This document shows positions 31,405 to 40,584 of a DNA stretch of 64,000 nucleotides, piece by piece. The notes under the pieces were generated by a model that saw nothing but the letters and a program-made list of their open reading frames with translations, made no database searches and had not been told where the DNA came from. The number at the start of each line of letters is the position of its first letter. The stretch's first letter is position 1. The position numbers were made by a program, and so were the translations under genes. Source of the stretch: an uncultured Bacteroidota bacterium (lineage in GTDB: Bacteria; Bacteroidota; Bacteroidia; Chitinophagales; Chitinophagaceae). The stretch spans positions 1 through 64,000 of the forward strand of contig CAILLK010000028.1 of NCBI GenBank assembly GCA_903835005.1. The letters are read 5' to 3'.

Positions 31405-33252
31405 ATGAGCACGATCTCACAAACAACCACAATACTGGCTAATTCAATGGCGTGGGCGCTGATACATTCGCTCTGGCAGGGTTTACTGCTGTTTGCCCTT
31501 TTATTTGTACTGCTTAAAACTGTTCCCGGCTTCGGCGTCAGGATTAGATACTATCTATCCTTCGGGGCTTTTACCGCATTATTTGTGTGGTTTGGGGAAA
31601 CGTGGGTAAGTCAGTTTGAACGGTTGAAGGGGATGTTTGAACTAAATTACGGAAGCATGGATGTGGCACCCATGCAAATAATCATCAGCGATATTAAACC
31701 TGTGAGTGAGCCGGTGGCGGTCGTTTCAGCGCCATCATTCAGCAGCCAGTTGCTGCATTTTATTGAGCAGAATGTACCCGTAATCATGACCATCTATATG
31801 GCAGGGCTGGGATTTATGCTGTTGCGGTTTGTGATTAATATTTATTCCTTAAGGGCATTAAGAACACAGGGCATCAGTGGGCCTGACAACCAATGGAATG
31901 AGCTGGTAGAAGTGTGGAGCAGGCGGTTTGCCATCAGCAGGCCGGTGAAATTATTTCTTTCTGCAAAGATCAATGTGCCGATGATGCTGGGAACCATGAA
32001 ACCGGTGATACTGCTGCCCATAGCCACAATTAACCACCTCACTACAGAACAGGTAGAAACCATATTGCTGCACGAACTGGTGCATATAAAGCGCCATGAC
32101 TACCTTTTGAATATGCTGCAGACCGCCGGAGAAACCATATTGTTCTTCAATCCATTTGTATGGCTGATATCCCAAATCATAAGGCGGCACCGGGAGGATT
32201 GCTGCGATGATCTGGTGGTGGACAATACTGCAAGCCCGATGCAATATGCACAGGCACTCGTAATGCTTGAGCAGGGCAGGAGAGAGGAGCAACAACTGGC
32301 GCTGGCGGCTACCGGGAATAAGAATCAGTTGCTGGACCGGATAAAAAGGATTGTTGAAATGAAGAAGAACAGGCCGGGGTATGGGCAATTGAGTATTCTA
32401 ATGGTTGCCTTTATTGTGCTGGCTATTATTGTGGCCATGTGCACATTTACGCCTTCAATGGCACAGAAGGCTAAAGGAGATAAGAGCGATACAGCTAAGA
32501 AGAAGCCATTAATTGAAAACAAGCTTACCACAAACGATTGTGGTAGTAAGGAAACATCCATCCAGAATGAAAATAAACTGCAGAAACAGGTAAAGGCATT
32601 TGGCAGTAAGGAGGAAATGAAAAGGATAGATGATTCGATTGCTGAGGAGCAGCGTTACCTTGCTGCCTTGCATAATCCCGATACCACAAAAATCTCTATT
32701 ACCACTAAAGATGGCACTAATATAGAAGCAGCCTTATTTGATGATCCATTAAAAATGAACCGGATTTTTAAAAGTGTTCATTCTGTTTTTAAAAAACAAC
32801 TTAATGATGAAGAATTGAGGACAGAGTTAGATAAAGCAATACGAACAGCATATAAAGACATCAGCAGCCAGCAATTGGATATACTGATCGTGAAAACAAT
32901 TGATAAGTTCATTTCTAGGCAAAGGCAAAATGATCTTAAGAGTGAAGGGTTTATGAAAATGATTGCAGCATATAAAAAAGACTATTTAGATAGCTTTAAA
33001 ATTACAATCAATGCAGAAAATGACACATTCCAGGAAATTAACCATATAAAAAATTTGTGTCAATGCAACTTTACTTATCCGGTCATGTATGTAGCACAGA
33101 AGGTTAATGGCCAATTGTATCTGAATGAGAAAAAGCAGTCCAAAGCATTATTGGATAAATATGGAAGTTCTTTTCAAGAAGGAAAGGGAATTAAAACTTA
33201 TTTTTTGGGAAATAGTAAGAATATGGTAGATATGGTAGATAAAGGGTATTAA
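31405..33252 (+). CDS. BlaR1/MecR1-like M56 metallopeptidase sensor without a penicillin-binding domain
   Basis: A 615-residue membrane protease paired with the BlaI repressor. Membrane helices occur near residues 12-40, 45-65, 110-140 and 330-350. The zinc site is HELVH (about 223-227, in ILLHELVHIKRHDY). A downstream Glu lies in RRHREDCCDDLVV. After the last helix, where BlaR1 carries a beta-lactam-binding sensor domain, this protein has about 260 residues of charged, Lys-rich sequence with no SxxK or other penicillin-binding signature. It is therefore not a beta-lactam receptor. The signal it senses is unknown. Confidence 0.85.
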   Translation: MSTISQTTTILANSMAWALIHSLWQGLLLFALLFVLLKTVPGFGVRIRYYLSFGAFTALFVWFGETWVSQFERLKGMFELNYGSMDVAPMQIIISDIKPVSEPVAVVSAPSFSSQLLHFIEQNVPVIMTIYMAGLGFMLLRFVINIYSLRALRTQGISGPDNQWNELVEVWSRRFAISRPVKLFLSAKINVPMMLGTMKPVILLPIATINHLTTEQVETILLHELVHIKRHDYLLNMLQTAGETILFFNPFVWLISQIIRRHREDCCDDLVVDNTASPMQYAQALVMLEQGRREEQQLALAATGNKNQLLDRIKRIVEMKKNRPGYGQLSILMVAFIVLAIIVAMCTFTPSMAQKAKGDKSDTAKKKPLIENKLTTNDCGSKETSIQNENKLQKQVKAFGSKEEMKRIDDSIAEEQRYLAALHNPDTTKISITTKDGTNIEAALFDDPLKMNRIFKSVHSVFKKQLNDEELRTELDKAIRTAYKDISSQQLDILIVKTIDKFISRQRQNDLKSEGFMKMIAAYKKDYLDSFKITINAENDTFQEINHIKNLCQCNFTYPVMYVAQKVNGQLYLNEKKQSKALLDKYGSSFQEGKGIKTYFLGNSKNMVDMVDKGY

Positions 33253-33362
33253 ATGTAATATTTAAAAATGGTTATTATTTATTTTGAATTGAATTTATAT
33301 GATAAAATAATTATTTACTGCATTTTCAATGTGTATCATGCTTGTGCGGAATAATAAAAAAG

Positions 33363-33387
33363 GAGCCGGACAATTAAAATCCGGCTC
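33363..33387. terminator. Bidirectional terminator between the M56 gene and yidC
   Basis: A perfect 8-bp stem GAGCCGGA/TCCGGCTC with a 9-base loop. A-rich sequence precedes it and T-rich sequence follows, so it can end both convergent transcripts. Confidence 0.75.
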
Positions 33388-33407
33388 TATTTTCTATTAA
33401 ATGTTCT

Positions 33408-35279
33408 TTATTTCTTACCAATCCTCGGTGGCACTTTCCCTTTTTCGGCCTGCATTTTCTGCATCTCTTCCAGCCGTTGCGCCCATTTGGATTGGGTAGG
33501 AGGTTTGTTTTTATTCTCTTGTAACTGGGCGTGTATCGCCTTTTCGTTAATGAAATATTTCTGAATGATAAACTGCTGTGCTATACTCAGCAGATTCGAG
33601 AAGGTGTAATAGAAAGTAAGCGCTGCTGCCATCTTATTGAATACGCCCATCAGTATCACCGGGAAGATAAACGGCATATACTTCAGCATCGGATTGTTGG
33701 GGTCCTGAGGGGTCATGTTCCGGTTATATATAGCCAGGAACATACTTGATGCGGTCATCAGCAAAGTAAACAGGCTCACATGATTACCATAAACCGAGGA
33801 GAGAAAGGGTATATTGGTCGTCCAGCTCAGGATGCTGTCGTAGGTCGAAAGGTCATCGCACCACAGGAAGTGCTGCTGCCTGAACTCAATAAACGACGGG
33901 AACATATAATACATGGAGAGCAATATGGGCAACTGGAACAACATAGGCAAACATCCCCCCAGCGGATTAACCCCTGCAGAGCGGTACAGCTTCATCTGCT
34001 CCATACTGAACTTCTGCTGGTCATCGCCAATTTTGGCACGCAGGGCATCCAGTTCCGGCTTCATTACCCTCATTTTTGCCGATGACAGGTAGCTTTTATA
34101 AGTGAAAAACGACAGTATCAGCCTGATGAAAATGGTCATCAGCATAATAACCACCGCATAATTTTTTACAATACTGGCCAGGAAGTAGAAGATAGGAATA
34201 AGTGCAAACTTATTGATATATTTCACAAAGGCCATAATGCCATAGCCCAGCGGCACCATATCTTCCATGCTTATTTTATAGCTCTGCAGGGTATGGTAAT
34301 CGTTAGGGCCTATAAACCAGCGCAGCGATGCGGTATTGGTGGTGCCGCCATTCCTGAGCGGTAACTGCAATTGTGCCTGATTCACAGCCACAATACTGGA
34401 GTCATCTGGCTTTATCATGAACTTGGTGTCCATTTTAGTAAACCCTTCATCACAAATCAGCACCGTACTGAAATATTGTTTCCTGAAACCAAGCCATTGC
34501 GACAACCCATCATTATGTTTTAGTGTTTCTTCATCCTTGATAGTAAAATAATCGCCGTCTCCGTTTTTATTGTGCCAGTATATCTGTGTCGACCCGCCCC
34601 TTGCACCCTGGCGTTCGGTAGTTATGTCTTTTTCGGTATGCAACCCTGCAGTTTGCCAGTATAGCGGCAGGTTGGCAGCTGTGAGGCCGGTGAGCACAAT
34701 ATTGCAGCTCATCATATAGTCGTCGGCTGGCAGGGTATAAATGATATCTACTTTCTTACCCGCTCCCAGATCTGCAGCAAAATCAACAGTTTTATCACCA
34801 TTTGGCAGGTTTTGTATTACCGGCACAAAATATAGATCAGCTGTAGATTTGCCATTATCAAAAGGCAGAATGGCGCTGAACTGGTTACCTCGGCCGTTGA
34901 ACAGGAATAAGGGCTTCTTCTCGTAAGTTTTATAATCCTTCAGGTTGGCAGCAACAGGGTAGGCACCCTTGCTGGTAAACTGCAGCGATAGTTTTTTGTT
35001 CTCAAGTGTCACCATTTCGGCCTGGCCATGGTAAGATGCAGGCTGAGATTTTATCATAGCCTCGGTAGCAGAGTCTTTTACCGGGGCATTACCGGCTTTG
35101 CTGGTGTCAGCAATAGCTTTACTGCTGTCTACTATTGGGCGCGGATGAGCTATAGCATAGGCTACAGAATCCGCTCTTTTGTGTTCAAAATATAACGATT
35201 GTTCATGCTGGTTGTAGAACAGGTACCCTACGGCCAAAAGGAGTAAAAGAGCAAAGCCAATAACTTGGTTACGATCCAT
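33408..35279 (-). CDS. yidC: Membrane protein insertase YidC
   Basis: Inserts and folds inner-membrane proteins, alone or with SecYEG. The N-terminal anchor (residues 5-20) is followed by a large periplasmic beta-sandwich domain (about 80-340) as in Gram-negative YidC. The conserved insertase core (about 360-570) includes MEQMKLYRSAGVNPLGGCLP and LPILLSMYYMFPSFIEFRQQ. The tail after the last helix is basic (about 590-623), as expected for ribosome contact. The length of 623 residues is usual for Bacteroidota. Promoter element 20 bases upstream; terminator shared with the convergent M56 gene. Confidence 0.96.
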   Translation of the reverse strand: MDRNQVIGFALLLLLAVGYLFYNQHEQSLYFEHKRADSVAYAIAHPRPIVDSSKAIADTSKAGNAPVKDSATEAMIKSQPASYHGQAEMVTLENKKLSLQFTSKGAYPVAANLKDYKTYEKKPLFLFNGRGNQFSAILPFDNGKSTADLYFVPVIQNLPNGDKTVDFAADLGAGKKVDIIYTLPADDYMMSCNIVLTGLTAANLPLYWQTAGLHTEKDITTERQGARGGSTQIYWHNKNGDGDYFTIKDEETLKHNDGLSQWLGFRKQYFSTVLICDEGFTKMDTKFMIKPDDSSIVAVNQAQLQLPLRNGGTTNTASLRWFIGPNDYHTLQSYKISMEDMVPLGYGIMAFVKYINKFALIPIFYFLASIVKNYAVVIMLMTIFIRLILSFFTYKSYLSSAKMRVMKPELDALRAKIGDDQQKFSMEQMKLYRSAGVNPLGGCLPMLFQLPILLSMYYMFPSFIEFRQQHFLWCDDLSTYDSILSWTTNIPFLSSVYGNHVSLFTLLMTASSMFLAIYNRNMTPQDPNNPMLKYMPFIFPVILMGVFNKMAAALTFYYTFSNLLSIAQQFIIQKYFINEKAIHAQLQENKNKPPTQSKWAQRLEEMQKMQAEKGKVPPRIGKK

Positions 35280-35299
35280 GAAAAGGTAAAAATGAGGCG

Positions 35300-35307
35300 C
35301 AAAGGTA
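35300..35307 (-). promoter_or_regulatory. Promoter -7 element for yidC
   Basis: Minus-strand TACCTTTG, 20 bases before the ATG. Confidence 0.55.
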
Positions 35308-35411
35308 GGGTATTTAAGTTTATCTCTAAAAGCCTTTGCCGACTATATGCCATAACTGACCGAAAAACCATCTTATATAATTGTTACTGATCGAATATTT
35401 AAATTCAATAT

Positions 35412-35690
35412 TTATCTATTAAGTATCTCCTGCTTACATTTTATCAGATCCGTATCTTTAGCCAGCTTATCTATATGCGCCAGCATATCTTCTTCCTCGG
35501 GGTATTTTTTAGCCATTTTATCAAACAGGCAATCACAATATACTTTGGCTACCGAGTCGTTCGGCGCCCAGTCTTTAATTGCAGTTTCGGTGCATGCGGT
35601 AAAGAAGGCACGTTTATCTTCTTCATCCCATTTCTCCTTACAAGATGAAATAGTTATAAGAACCAACAAAATTAATAGCGTGGATTTCAT
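35412..35690 (-). CDS. Small Cys-containing lipoprotein, unknown function
   Basis: A 92-residue predicted lipoprotein with lipobox TISSC (Cys17). The mature part is helical and acidic, with Cys at FFTACTETA, VYCDCLFDKM and LIKCKQEIL, so that disulfides or metal binding are possible. The DCLFDKMAKKYP segment resembles small secreted Bacteroidota proteins of no known role. No operon partner is obvious; the yidC start is 133 bases away across a gap on the same strand. Confidence 0.65.
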   Translation of the reverse strand: MKSTLLILLVLITISSCKEKWDEEDKRAFFTACTETAIKDWAPNDSVAKVYCDCLFDKMAKKYPEEEDMLAHIDKLAKDTDLIKCKQEILNR

Positions 35691-35873
35691 TTTATCAGCA
35701 TTTGTGCATGTAAATGTTAAAGGTAGAAACTAAATTAGGGAATGACAGGGTTTTTTCAGTAACCTCAATTGAAAATTGACAATAAGTATAAATCTGGCCA
35801 TTGCGGCCCTGAAAAAGTCTTTTGCTGACCTCGCCTTTGTGCCTCCGCATGAGAATTATTTGATCCGTTTTAT

Positions 35874-36410
35874 TCAGGCTAATTGATACAAATCCGGCAG
35901 GTTGCGTCCATACCCATCATAATCCAGCCCATAGCCCACCACAAATTTATCTTCAATCTCAAATGCCGTATAGTCTGCCTTTACATCATATTTCAATGCT
36001 CCGGGTTTTGTCAGAAAAACTGCAATAGCAACAGATGCGGGCTGTCGGTTATAAATCTCAGGCAGGAAAGCGCTTAGCGTTTTGCCGGTATCTATAATGT
36101 CCTCAATAATAATAATGTGCCTTCCCTTCAGGCTTTCTTCCAGCCCTATAGCGGTTACCACATGGCCTGTTGTGGATGTGCCTTTGTAAGATGCCAGTTT
36201 TATAAACGATATTTCCGCATCAATACTAAGCCCGCGGAAAAGATCGGCGGCAAATATAAATGACCCGTTAAGTATTCCCAGAAATAAAGGGTTCTTATCT
36301 TTATAGGCTGTATTTATGGCGCTTGCTATTTCTTTTACCCGGCTGGCAATGGCATCCTTCTTAATAAAAGGTACAAAAGTTTTATCGTAAATAGAAACGG
36401 AATCAGCCAT
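35874..36410 (-). CDS. hpt: Hypoxanthine phosphoribosyltransferase
   Basis: Purine salvage enzyme of the cytoplasm that joins hypoxanthine (or guanine) to PRPP. The PRPP-binding motif IIIIEDIIDTGKTL is near residues 95-108. The upstream flexible loop region ISFIKLASYKGTSTTG and the end DYDGYGRNLPDLY match HPRT proteins. At 178 residues the length is standard. It is flanked by unrelated genes and seems monocistronic. Confidence 0.94.
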   Translation of the reverse strand: MADSVSIYDKTFVPFIKKDAIASRVKEIASAINTAYKDKNPLFLGILNGSFIFAADLFRGLSIDAEISFIKLASYKGTSTTGHVVTAIGLEESLKGRHIIIIEDIIDTGKTLSAFLPEIYNRQPASVAIAVFLTKPGALKYDVKADYTAFEIEDKFVVGYGLDYDGYGRNLPDLYQLA

Positions 36411-36538
36411 TAATTGTGCAAGGTTTTAAAAGACATTATTAGTTTATTCTTAGTGCACTTTCATTATTAATTTATGAATCACTGCTCTTTGTGATATCCT
36501 TGGTTGCCTTTATGCTAAAACCTGAATTTTATTAGCTA

Positions 36539-38224
36539 TTACTCTTTTACCTGCAGGTTCTGACCAATCGTGATATGCCCGTCCATTTTATTCCACTTCA
36601 TCAGTTGATCCAGTGTAATATTATTGCTTTTGGCAATCCCGAATGCCGTATCACCTCTTTTCACGGTATAAAATTTCTCCTGTTTCCCGGCTGCATTCAT
36701 TTGTGCAGGTGCAGGTTTGGCCGGTGCTGCCTTGGGTGCCGCATTTTTATGATCCAGTGCATTCGACATACTATCAAGGAAAGCTTCAAACTGCGGATCT
36801 GGTTCTATTTTCCCGGTTGTTTTCGTTGTTTTTGATTCAGTATTGGTTGCTGCCGGTTTCGGCTTAGGTATTTCTATATAATCAGAGCTGGTTTGAGCTA
36901 CCTGCTCCTCATTAACTACAATTGAATTTCTGTTGTGTGCCGTTAATTCACTCACATTTACCACAGGCTTTTGGAGCGCCGGATTTTGCAACTCAAGAAT
37001 GGTGCCTGGTATTGGCTCCTCATTAGGGTTCAGGAGGTTTAGTTCTCTCAGGCTTTTCAACTGTATTCCTTCTTCCTGGGCCACCATCAGCAGGCTTTCC
37101 CCCTCTTTTACCTCGTGCCGGGCGTTTACTCCTTTTGTAAGCTTGTGCTCGAGGTATACATACATATTAAAAGGAATAGGCCCGTCTTGCAAATCATTTA
37201 TCATCAGCAGCTGCTGGTAGGTTTTATGATACTTCATGGCATATTGCAGTATCAGTTCATCCTTATAGGCAAAAAACGCCTGCAGCCCGTTTACAATCAC
37301 AATATGGTTTTCATTCACAGGTTTTTTCTCCGCTTTTGCTATCGGCACAGCATTGGTAGTTGCAGCAACAGTTGGCACGGCAACCGGTTTAGGGCGATTG
37401 ATTTTTAAAGTGTCGGTATGAGCTTCAGCTATAGGTTTGGCAACTGAAGCAACAGGCAGTCCAATTGTCATTATTGTGGTATCGGTTCTGGCTATCTGCT
37501 TGGCAATGGGGGGTGTTACTACGTTTGCAGGATGCATAATCGCCTTTTTAGCGCTGTCAGCAATTTGCGCTAGGGTGCTACCAGTCGCTGGTGCAATGGG
37601 AGTGGTGTTAAAAGGTACTGGCTTTTCAGCAGTATCTCTTACCTGCATCACCTTAATTTCCTGTTCCGACTCTGCCAGTTGGTCCTGCCTCAGCGAACTA
37701 TCGAGTGCAGTATAGGTATAGTCCTGTAGTTTGAAATCTTCAATTATTTTTATCAGTTGCTCGGCATAGGTCGGGCTGGTAGCATAGCCGCATTTTCGCA
37801 GGCATTTGGCCCAGGCAGCATAATCTGTTTGCGGCAATACCAGCAAGGGAGCATAGCGCGGATTATTGAGCAGCAGTGCCGAGTGATCGCTATAAGACTC
37901 AGCCGCGCAGGTATATTTCTTGAAATGCTCATTAGGCGCATCATCATCGTGCTTGTAATAAGGTCCTTGCCAGCCATTTTTGCATTTTATTCCAAAGTGG
38001 TTATTGGCTTCGGTCATCAGTTCGCTGGCCCCTGCTTCGGTTTCCAGTATTCCCTGGCCCAAAGTTATAGATGCCGGAATTCCCGATTTTTTTTGTTCCA
38101 GTATGGCAAGTGTAGCGTATTGATCAATATATTTTTTCGCCCTTGCCACATAGCCGGGACTCTGAGCATAGGCCCAAGCAGATAAAAACATTATGGTAAT
38201 GCAGAAAAGTGTAATTTTTCTCAT
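36539..38224 (-). CDS. Secreted glucosaminidase with LysM domains
   Basis: A 561-residue peptidoglycan hydrolase. A signal peptide (MRKITLFCITIMFLSAWAYA) precedes a mannosyl-glycoprotein endo-beta-N-acetylglucosaminidase domain (about 22-165). The catalytic Glu is in LGQGILETEAGAS, followed by NNHFGIKCKNGW and, later, the aromatic patch YGYATSP-type region. A long Pro/Ala/Thr linker carries two degenerate LysM-like units (from ARHEVKEGESLL and the one starting near NGLQAFFAYKDE). A clear LysM ends the protein (KFYTVKRGDTAFGIAKSNNI). The substrate is cell-wall glycan. It likely helps in cell separation or wall turnover. Confidence 0.9.
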   Translation of the reverse strand: MRKITLFCITIMFLSAWAYAQSPGYVARAKKYIDQYATLAILEQKKSGIPASITLGQGILETEAGASELMTEANNHFGIKCKNGWQGPYYKHDDDAPNEHFKKYTCAAESYSDHSALLLNNPRYAPLLVLPQTDYAAWAKCLRKCGYATSPTYAEQLIKIIEDFKLQDYTYTALDSSLRQDQLAESEQEIKVMQVRDTAEKPVPFNTTPIAPATGSTLAQIADSAKKAIMHPANVVTPPIAKQIARTDTTIMTIGLPVASVAKPIAEAHTDTLKINRPKPVAVPTVAATTNAVPIAKAEKKPVNENHIVIVNGLQAFFAYKDELILQYAMKYHKTYQQLLMINDLQDGPIPFNMYVYLEHKLTKGVNARHEVKEGESLLMVAQEEGIQLKSLRELNLLNPNEEPIPGTILELQNPALQKPVVNVSELTAHNRNSIVVNEEQVAQTSSDYIEIPKPKPAATNTESKTTKTTGKIEPDPQFEAFLDSMSNALDHKNAAPKAAPAKPAPAQMNAAGKQEKFYTVKRGDTAFGIAKSNNITLDQLMKWNKMDGHITIGQNLQVKE

Positions 38225-38541
38225 CTATTTCTGATTTACTAATATTATAAAAAGGAGCCGTTGCAAAAATACGAATGTTCTATGGGAATTGCTGTTAAAA
38301 AACCGTAAAATTGAAATCACGGCTTACTCAGCTTCTTTTTCCTGTATTCTGCAACTGATTTGGGGTAAATTATTAGGTGATGCAATTGTATTCTATTGCA
38401 TTTTTTATACTTTGGCTGGTATACAATAAAAACAATTTTTTTTTGGAATAAAAGTAGTTGAACAAGGGCATAAAGACACCAACATTCCTCATTAAAGTCC
38501 CGAAACAAGATCCCTGATTTCCATCGGGTGTTATTCAATGT
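38225..38541. other. Intergenic region around 38.4 kb
   Basis: A gap of 317 bases. It holds the glucosaminidase promoter (38264-38271) and a small hairpin ATGCAAT/ATTGCAT (38380-38401) followed by TTTTTT on the plus strand. A 73-codon minus-strand frame (38317-38538) fills part of it but has no recognisable coding features and was not accepted as a gene. Confidence 0.4.
38264..38271 (-). promoter_or_regulatory. Promoter -7 element for the glucosaminidase gene
   Basis: Minus-strand TATTTTTG, 39 bases before the ATG. Confidence 0.45.
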
Positions 38542-39150
38542 TTACCACTCATCATTTCTTCTTTTCCCAATATGCTCCTCAACTTTAGCGCTGCAAAAGG
38601 CTTCGAAAGCTTCCAGGTTTACCTCCGGCACAGTAACGCTCCATTGAAAAAGATGATTATCAAGGCAATTGATAGTGAGGGTTCCGTATTTCAGTACTAT
38701 GATATCCACCTCGCTCCAGGGTATAAACCTGCGGCGCACCACAGGCAATCTCAGGCCGTTATCATCCACACAGATATATAATTTGCCACCTGCATTCCGT
38801 TCCCAGAAAATTGCAAATAAAAGTGCTGCGCTCAATCCGCCAAAAATAACAATAGGGAACTTCCATTGCATTAATAATGAGTATATTGCAAAAGCAGTTG
38901 CAATAATCAGTTCAACTACCCTGAGTATCGGATTTATTTTTTTATCGTTTAACCAGCTATTCCTGAAAATGGTTAAACCCAGCAGCGATAGCCCGGCCAG
39001 CAATATAGCAAGGCCCCAAATCGGGATAGTATAATTATAGATGGTAATGATAGCCCCGGCGCCAATAAATGCAAATGAACTCACTAAATGCAAAGTGGTT
39101 ACCTGGTGAGGTTTTACTTTACTATCGGCAAGCAGCAGGTTATATTCCAT
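38542..39150 (-). CDS. Membrane protein with PH-like C-terminal domain, unknown function
   Basis: A 202-residue protein with four membrane helices in two pairs (about 22-42, 46-64, 85-103, 106-121). The soluble C-terminal part (LYICVDDNGLRLPVVRRRFI, then PWSEVDIIVLKYGTL) reads like a bacterial PH-type beta domain, in which a Trp-Ser-Glu/Asp-Val turn is common. It may be a membrane-surface adaptor. The transcript is predicted to be leaderless because the -7 element ends 4 bases before the ATG. No obvious operon partner. Confidence 0.7.
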   Translation of the reverse strand: MEYNLLLADSKVKPHQVTTLHLVSSFAFIGAGAIITIYNYTIPIWGLAILLAGLSLLGLTIFRNSWLNDKKINPILRVVELIIATAFAIYSLLMQWKFPIVIFGGLSAALLFAIFWERNAGGKLYICVDDNGLRLPVVRRRFIPWSEVDIIVLKYGTLTINCLDNHLFQWSVTVPEVNLEAFEAFCSAKVEEHIGKRRNDEW

Positions 39151-39154
39151 TATG

Positions 39155-39162
39155 CAAAAGTA
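39155..39162 (-). promoter_or_regulatory. Promoter -7 element giving a leaderless transcript
   Basis: Minus-strand TACTTTTG, only 4 bases before the ATG at 39150. Transcription should start at or inside the start codon. Confidence 0.5.
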
Positions 39163-39195
39163 AGGATTGAAGAAAAGAAACCATTTGGCCTGATG

Positions 39196-40401
39196 TTATT
39201 GCGATTTCATGATTTCATGCCCCATTTTGTCGCGCTTGGTTTGCAGGTAAAAAGCATTGTGTTCATTGGCTTTTATTTCTATCGGCACATTATCTACTAT
39301 TTCCAGCCCGTAACCAACAATACCAGCCCGCTTTTTGGGGTTATTGGTCATCAGCCTCATTTTCGATACACCCAGATGCCTTAATATCTGGGCCCCCACA
39401 CCATAGTCGCGCTGATCTGTTTTAAAACCCAGAGCCAGGTTGGCCTCAACAGTATCCTTACCTTCCTCCTGTAGTTTATAAGCCTTCAGTTTATTAAACA
39501 GGCCTATGCCCCTTCCTTCCTGGTTCATATACAGCACTATACCTTTACCTTCCCGTTCCACCATCTCCATCGCAGCCACCAGCTGATCGCCGCAATCGCA
39601 ACGCAGCGAATGCAGGATATCGCCGGTAAAGCAGGAGCTGTGCACCCTTACCAGCACCGGTTCATCTTTTTCCCATTCTCCTTTTACGAGGGCCAGATGG
39701 GTTTCACCCGTATTGGTTTGCTTAAAGGCCACCAGTTCAAAATTGCCGTGCTTGGTAGGCATATGCACCCTTACCTCTTCTTTTATAAGGGTTTCTGTCT
39801 GAAGCCGGTAATGAATGAGGTCTTTTATAGAAATGATCTTCAGATCAAATTTTCTGGCAATTTCCAGCAACTGGGGCAGGCGCGCCATGGTGCCATCATC
39901 ATTCATAATCTCCACCAGCACACCGGCTGGTTCAAAACCCGCCAGCCGGGCAAGGTCCACTGTGGCCTCCGTATGGCCGGCCCTTCTCAGCACTCCTTCA
40001 TCCTTAGCCCGCAGCGGGAAGATATGTCCTGGTCGTCCCAGATCTTCAGGCTTTGTAGCCGGGTCAATCAGCGCCTGCACCGTTTTGGCCCTGTCGGGTG
40101 CAGAGATTCCTGTAGTGCAGCCATTACCTATCAGATCTACAGAAACGGTAAAGGGTGTCTGGTGCAGTACCGTATTATTTTCCACCATCAGGTTCAGGTG
40201 CAGTTCTGCGCAGCGGGTTTCGGTAAGCGGGGCACATATTAACCCCCTCCCGAATTTCGACATAAAATTGATGATCTCCGGAGTTACATTCCTGGCGGCA
40301 GTTACAAAGTCGCCTTCATTTTCCCTGTCTTCATCATCCACTACAATCAGCAGTTTCCCGAGTTTCAGGTCTTCTAAGGCGGATTCTATTGTATTAAGCA
40401 T
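39196..40401 (-). CDS. ribBA: Bifunctional 3,4-dihydroxy-2-butanone-4-phosphate synthase / GTP cyclohydrolase II
   Basis: Catalyses the two entry reactions of riboflavin synthesis. The N-terminal DHBP synthase (about 1-200) has the acidic loop [17 protein letters not shown] and [14 protein letters not shown]. The C-terminal GTP cyclohydrolase II (about 205-400) has the zinc Cys set in [20 protein letters not shown] and the GTP-binding [10 protein letters not shown] final [14 protein letters not shown] matches the family. The length of 401 residues is normal for the fusion. Both active-site sets look intact. Promoter element 45 bases upstream. Other rib genes are not in the window. Confidence 0.96.
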   Translation of the reverse strand: MLNTIESALEDLKLGKLLIVVDDEDRENEGDFVTAARNVTPEIINFMSKFGRGLICAPLTETRCAELHLNLMVENNTVLHQTPFTVSVDLIGNGCTTGISAPDRAKTVQALIDPATKPEDLGRPGHIFPLRAKDEGVLRRAGHTEATVDLARLAGFEPAGVLVEIMNDDGTMARLPQLLEIARKFDLKIISIKDLIHYRLQTETLIKEEVRVHMPTKHGNFELVAFKQTNTGETHLALVKGEWEKDEPVLVRVHSSCFTGDILHSLRCDCGDQLVAAMEMVEREGKGIVLYMNQEGRGIGLFNKLKAYKLQEEGKDTVEANLALGFKTDQRDYGVGAQILRHLGVSKMRLMTNNPKKRAGIVGYGLEIVDNVPIEIKANEHNAFYLQTKRDKMGHEIMKSQ

Positions 40402-40446
40402 ATATTATAGCAAGTATATTATGTATCTGAATTAATTTGTAAAATG

Positions 40447-40454
40447 CAAAGGTA
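40447..40454 (-). promoter_or_regulatory. Promoter -7 element for ribBA
   Basis: Minus-strand TACCTTTG, 45 bases before the ATG. No FMN riboswitch was recognised in this short leader. Confidence 0.5.
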
Positions 40455-40584
40455 CGATCATTAATGTTGTCTTCTTTATCCTCAATGCCATGCGATCATT
40501 TTTTTCAATGCCTGTATGGATATTCCGGATCCTTATCTGAAAATATTTTTTCTGCATCTTTCCAAACATTTCTATCTTGGCAGT

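Noticed and set aside
38317-38538. A 73-codon minus-strand frame ahead of the glucosaminidase gene
   Set aside because: The product has no recognisable domain, hydrophobicity pattern or start signal, and it lies 3 bases past the stop of the next gene. Random AT-rich sequence explains it.
39610-40435. Two long plus-strand frames antisense to ribBA
   Set aside because: Both are shadows of ribBA, whose two catalytic domains are complete on the minus strand.
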